Source: Galerina marginata (lineage: Eukaryota; Basidiomycota; Agaricomycetes; Agaricales; Galerinaceae). From it: a stretch of 64,000 nucleotides of DNA. Below the pieces are notes generated by a model, which was given only the letters and a program-made list of their open reading frames with translations, was not told the origin of the DNA and did no database searches. Shown in pieces: positions 59,284 through 64,000 of this stretch. The stretch spans positions 1,488,001-1,552,000 of the forward strand of contig JAECYW010000011.1 in the NCBI GenBank assembly GCA_023014335.1, given 5' to 3'. The position numbers and the translations under genes were made by a program. How positions within the stretch are numbered: the stretch's first letter is position 1; every line of letters starts with the position of its first letter.

Positions 59284-61336
59284 ATGGCAGACTACGCGCA
59301 AATCATCACCCACACCCCTCAGCAAGCTATTCAATGGAAGGAACTCGCGCGTTCGAACCCTGGTCGCGTCGCTCGTGTGCTTGTGCTTCAGCCGGGGGTC
59401 ACGACACGGGAGGGAGATAACCAAGGAGATATCTACCCCGCACTTGCAGCAGTGATGGAGATCTCAAAGAAAAGGTTGCAAGGCGTCGAGAACAAAGCAT
59501 GGGAGAACCTCGTATCTGGTGGGCTAGCGGACGCTTTGTGCCAGAATGTGTGCGAGATGGTGGTGTTCATTCGTACCTTGCCCAATATGCCTCCTCACCT
59601 CCTGGAGAAACTAAAGAATGAGGTAAGTCTGTCAGATACCTGTCTGCCGAACCTTAAATTTGACAAATACCAATACATAGGCGCGATCGCCGTATTGCAC
59701 ACCGCTTGAAATTCTATGCCATGCAGCTATAATGTTTCGAGATCCGCCGACAAAGACAGACAAGCAGGTCATTGCTGCCCTCAGGAAGAACTGGTCAGAG
59801 ATGATGGAACGGGTTTGTATCTGCCCATTGTATACTTATTCTATAATGGTTAACCTATTCATGGCTGTAGATCTGGAACGAACCCGAGAGCACTCTGAGG
59901 CCCGAGGATTCGCATGTAATAGAGCGGATGATTGTAGCCCAGCTTGTCTCAAGGATCGTCTCAACAGACCCAAGCTTTTCATCGTAAGTCTTTGTTCTAG
60001 ATTTTTATCCGTATGTAACAAAGCTCTACTTAGCATTTTGTACAAGCCGTCGGATTTGACAGTCCAGATCATCGCACGGCACTGGAAGTATGCCCAAAGA
60101 CCTGCAGACACTGCCTTTACTGCCACAACACTTTATGAACTGCTCGATCTTAGCCACGGCGACGCCTCAGGATTGGCGAAATCCAAAATCATTTCCAGGA
60201 TTCTCGTTGGTGTTGAGTCCACGGCATCGATATCGAAGCAAGAGCAAACTAAAGCCCTCATAGTCACGTTTGCGGAACATCTGGTTCGCTTGTCTGGAAG
60301 CAGTGCCGTCGACGAGCTCGGTTTTCTCAAGGGTATCATCTTGGCGGGCAAAAAAACAGAGCCTGAAATCATAAAAACCATTTTTAAGGCGACACCGCTA
60401 TGGAATGCCTTGTTTAGGTTACTGAAGAAATCTGCGAAGCCTACACCCGCTAATGACCAAGGGCCAGGTACACAGGAGGATCCAGCGACAGATAAGAGAC
60501 ATAGGCTGCTCATCATCTTGAATATAGTAACCTTGTCGGCGAGCGTTTTGCATCATGCGTCGTTGTATTATCCCAAGGAATGCGAGCCGCTTGTACGCAT
60601 CTGGGCCAACGAAAATTTATTCGGTGCTCTGGAGGAAACAATTCAGCTGTCAGTTACGATGCCAGGAATGACAAGTGTGTGGCCACTTGCCGTCTATCTG
60701 GATGCACTAATGCGCGTTTAGTGCAACTGGGCTGGCTCGCAAACCTCACTGATACGACCGTCAAAGCGGGTCCGCCCTCGCTTTCCCGCTTTCTCCACAC
60801 CCAGTTCCCAAGATGGCGACTTCTTGGGACGCTCATCAAGCACGATATTGAAAGGCAGAAAATCGCTGGACCCCCTTCTGTCCCTGAACGTAATGAAGTT
60901 CCACCTGCAGACAGTAACGTGTGGGACCACGGTGTCTGTCAATGTTTTGGGTCGCTGCAAGCGAGATGCATGGACGAGACGTTGTGCAGTAAGAGAGGTT
61001 GTGAGAACGAGGTCACAGGAAATTTTGTCTGCCAGTGTCAATTCGCAAAGTACTGCAGCAAGACCTGTCAAACCAAGTGCGTTCGTCCTAACTTGTGTAA
61101 ACACCATATTGACAACTTTGGTCAGAGATGCGAAGGACCATCGCCACGCGTGTAATGTCATGTCACTTTTAGACGACGTGAAAGTGTCGCGACACGCAGC
61201 GTCCTTCCCGAACCGGACAACCAAGGCAAAGGAGAAAGGGCCACAGGTGCTTGTTCAAGCCGGGTCTTTGACTACGGCGACCATCCTTGGGGTCTTCTTG
61301 CTCCTTATGCTGGCATTATTTCTAAAGTGGTACTAA
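59284..61336 (+). CDS. MYND finger protein with C-terminal membrane anchor, tandem paralog A
   Basis: Six exons, unbroken. The first 500 residues are helical (for example SNPGRVARVLVLQPGVTTRE and NLFGALEETIQLSVTMPGMT). A MYND finger near the end has the expected Cys/His series: CSKRGCENEV, CQCQFAKYCSKTCQTK, then DAKDHRHAC after the last intron; MYND domains bind proline-containing peptides. The last 22 residues are one hydrophobic segment (ATILGVFLLLMLALFLKW), a tail anchor into the ER or mitochondrial membrane. Upstream of the finger lie regions such as YPKECEPLVRIWANENL. Proteins of this shape form a large family restricted to mushrooms with no assigned role. Compare with the second copy at 61828, which lacks the anchor. 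Confidence 0.85.
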
Positions 61337-61827
61337 TCTGTCAAGCCGGTATGCCTTTTGTGGTGAATTCTTGTTGCATAACTCCTCTTCTTTGAAGCGA
61401 ATACATCGACAGGCCCGTCTACGCCAGCGCGGGACGTCAAGGAAGCACTACATGTACCATGGCTGCAGTTTCGACTGAGATGCCCGGCATGTCAATGCAG
61501 CTGGCTTGTAGTAGTGGTTGACTTTGTATCTATGTAATACCATGACGTGAGTGGGGTGGGACTAAAAAGATTAGAAAACGAGCAAATGCCCCAATTGCAA
61601 GCCGCCGCCCATTGTGGACGTAAACGTTGAGCCATTAATTGTGTGATGGGGTGCATGAGTTTGCCAGAGAACCTACTTAAAATTAGCACTCAAATTATTT
61701 ATTTTAAACGCCGACCTTCACCTTTCAAATTTCACCCTCACAGTAATTTCAAAGCTCGCGACACGACGCGTCCTTTCGTTGTCAGAAAGATTTTCGGCCA
61801 CGTCCAAGAGATCTTCAGAAGCCCATA
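61337..61827. other. Intergenic between the MYND paralogs
   Basis: It holds no gene. The spacing of about 490 bp between copies in the same orientation supports tandem duplication. Confidence 0.5.
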
Positions 61828-63901
61828 ATGACAGACAACGCGCGAATCCGTATCGGCACCCATACTCCTTGAGCAAGCATTGCAATGGAAGGAAATCGCG
61901 TCCGAGTCCTCCAGTGCTGATCGCGTCGTCCGCACCCTCCTGCTTCGGCCAGAGGAAACGACAAAGGAGGGAGACAAGCAAAAAGACATTCACCCCGTAT
62001 TTCAAGCCCTGAAGGAGATTCTACTGGAAGGCCGAAATCGTGGCGAGAACAGAGCATGGACGAATCTTGTAGCTGCAGGAATAGCTGACGCGTTGTGCAA
62101 GAATGTGTGCGAGTTGGTCCCTCCTCGAGTCTTGCCTATTATGCCAACTCATCTTATGGAGACGGCGAAAAATGAAGTGAGTAGGTCAGATGTTTATTCG
62201 TTGGATCCCATTATGATATATCTAACGAATACACTAGCGTGAATCGCCGTATCATGCACCACTGGAGGTTTTATGTACAGCAGCTGTCGACTTCCAGTAC
62301 CCGCCTACGAAGACAGACAAGAAGTTATTGCTGCCCTTCGCAAAAACTGGTCGGAGATGATGGAACGAGTTCGTAAACTTGAACGTCCGCCTTTGCGCTT
62401 GATTTCATACATACTCACAGATCTGGAACGAGCCCGATGGCGCCTTAAGGCCCGAGGATTCACACACGCTGGAGCGCATGGTCGTGGCACAGCTCGTCTT
62501 GCGAATTATTATAACAGATCCCACCTTCATAGAGTAAGAATTTATTTAACTTGCAGGTGGAACGGTGTTTAATGTCGTTCAACTTAGTATCTTGTTTCGA
62601 CCCTCGGATTTGACAATCCAAATCATTGCACGGCACTGGAGATATGCTCGGAGGCCTCCAGATACAGCCCTTACAGCGTCGACCCTCTACGTGTTGCTTG
62701 ATCCCAACCATCCCCGTCAGATAGCGTATGTACGCAGCAACGGTTTAGAGTCGGAGGCGGCCCAAATCGTTTCTAAGATTCTCGTCGGCGTTGGTCCCAC
62801 GGCGCTATCCTCGAAGCAACAGCAGGTAAAGGCACTTCTGGCGACGTTTGCGGAACACCTGGGTCGTCTAACCGCCGGACGCGACGGTGTAGACCAACTC
62901 GTTTTTCTTATGGGCATCATTGCTGCAGCCAAAAAAGATGCAACAGAGCCAGAACTTACGAAAGCTGTCCTTAAGGCGACACCGTTATGGAATGCTATGT
63001 TCAGGCTACTGAAAAAATCGGCGAAGCCAGCCACTGCAAGTGCTGATAGCCGTGCGGAATCAGTTGATCCAGAGGTCGAGAAGAAATATAGGCTGCGCAT
63101 AATCTCGGATGTTGTGGGCACCTCGGCGAATATTTTTCATGATGCGACATTCGAATACCCTAGAGAATGTGAGCACCTTGCCCGCATCTGGGCCAATGAA
63201 AATCTGTTTGGCGCACTGGAGGAAACGATTGAACTCTTGGTTACGATGCCAGGAATGACTAGTGTGTTGCAAATTATACTTCTTCTGCCTAATTGAACAC
63301 AACCCTTAGTGCAACTGACTCGGCTCGCGGGTATAATTGATGATACTGTCGCAGAAGGCACACCGTCACTTCTTCGCCTTTACCGTACACAATTCCCGAG
63401 ATGGCGAATTCTAGGGACTCTTCTTAGGCACGATATTAAACGGCAACAAGACATCGGACACCCTCCCTTCAATATTCCCGGCAACGTCCCGCCTCCAGAC
63501 AGTAACTTTTGGGATCACGGCGCTTGGCAGAGCTTTGGGGCTCTGCAACTCCGGTGCACGGACAACAACGTGTGCAGCAAAAGAAGTTGTGAGAATAACA
63601 AAATTGGGGATGCTGTTTGTATATGTGAAGTAGCGCAATACTGCAGTGAGACTTGTCAAACCAAGTAAGCTCTCCCCGTTCATATAATCTCTTGCGTGAA
63701 TTTGACAACTTTACCAGAGACGCGAAGGAGCACCGACTTGCATGTGGGCTCCTGGGACTACTGCAAAGCGCCAAAGTCGAAGGTTCTGTGAGACAGGCAG
63801 CATCGTCGCCACCGATTCAGAGAACCAAGAAAACGAAGAAGCCACCGACCAAAGACCCTGTTTCAGGCGGCTCTGACACACGGCTGGGAGACCTTGACTA
63901 A
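61828..63901 (+). CDS. MYND finger protein, tandem paralog B, frame interrupted twice
   Basis: Parallel to copy A from start to finger: exon borders, ENLFGALEETIELLVTMPGM, YPRECEHLARIWANENL, and the MYND ligands CSKRSCENNK, CICEVAQYCSETCQTK, DAKEHRLAC. Compared with copy A, one base is extra at 61869-61870 (CCTT, turning the frame after THTP) and one is missing near 62320 (GACAAGAAGTT). Elsewhere the frame is clean and the protein is well preserved. The end differs: a basic, soluble tail (IQRTKKTKKPPTKDP) and no hydrophobic anchor, so the two copies should sit in different places in the cell. Whether the two shifts are real or sequencing errors decides if this copy is functional. Confidence 0.78.
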
Positions 63902-64000
63902 GATTATAAATTAGCCCAGTACCTACTGAGCTCCGGGCTGAGATTTCTCTTTCTCGGCGACTCTACTTGACTTACTTACTTGTCGTAAGCATCGCTCTGG

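Noticed and set aside
1..64000. CRISPR arrays, rRNA, bacterial-style operons, viral genes
   Set aside because: No regularly spaced identical repeats, no rRNA-like stretches and no viral hallmark genes were seen; the window is ordinary fungal nuclear sequence.

Overview
This window is nuclear DNA of a filamentous basidiomycete, most likely an Agaricomycete and probably an Agaricales mushroom. The evidence is short introns (mostly 45-70 nt, GT...AG with a CTNAY branch site just before the acceptor), dense genes on both strands, and gene families typical of mushroom genomes: F-box-like tandem paralogs, MYND finger proteins, a HET protein, a serial-exon secreted cysteine-rich protein and a 7TM receptor. 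No tRNA, rRNA, CRISPR array or bacterial operon structure was seen.

Layout. 0-3 kb: two unrecognised minus-strand genes separated by a block of about 20-bp repeats in both orientations. 4-18 kb, all minus strand: TAPT1/Emp65 membrane protein, a long disordered protein, a 7TM receptor, the replication licensing ATPase Cdc6 and a multi-pass membrane protein. 18-26 kb: a fucosyltransferase-like enzyme divergent from a mitochondrial rRNA-dimethylase/mtTFB protein, then the replisome hub Ctf4/AND-1. 26-35 kb: a small membrane protein, the pre-mRNA 3'-end endonuclease Ysh1/CPSF73, a small basic protein, and a long protein whose C-terminus resembles a Ulp1 protease fold without its catalytic Cys. 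35-40 kb is accessory: a secreted protein gene with micro-exons, a 548-bp hAT-type MITE with a perfect 8-bp target duplication in its promoter, and gene fragments. 40-53 kb: HET protein, GPI-anchored aspartic protease, two tandem F-box-like paralogs, Xaa-Pro dipeptidase divergent from a zf-HIT protein. 53-64 kb: allantoate-permease-like MFS transporter, peptidyl-tRNA hydrolase, a repeat-rich gene-poor gap, and two tandem MYND finger paralogs.

Common threads. Cdc6 and Ctf4, both S-phase genes, carry the same composite promoter element: two MCB boxes (ACGCGT) flanking AGGTCAC. This suggests shared MBF-type G1/S control. Three gene pairs are divergent from short intergenic regions (55-200 bp between start codons).

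Caution. Several genes, above all those at 7-18 kb, read as good proteins only if single bases are added or dropped, often in short homopolymer runs. Residues around these sites are intact, so unpolished sequence error is more likely than decay. Exon structures were deduced by eye from frame, splice sites and family knowledge; no database search was run.
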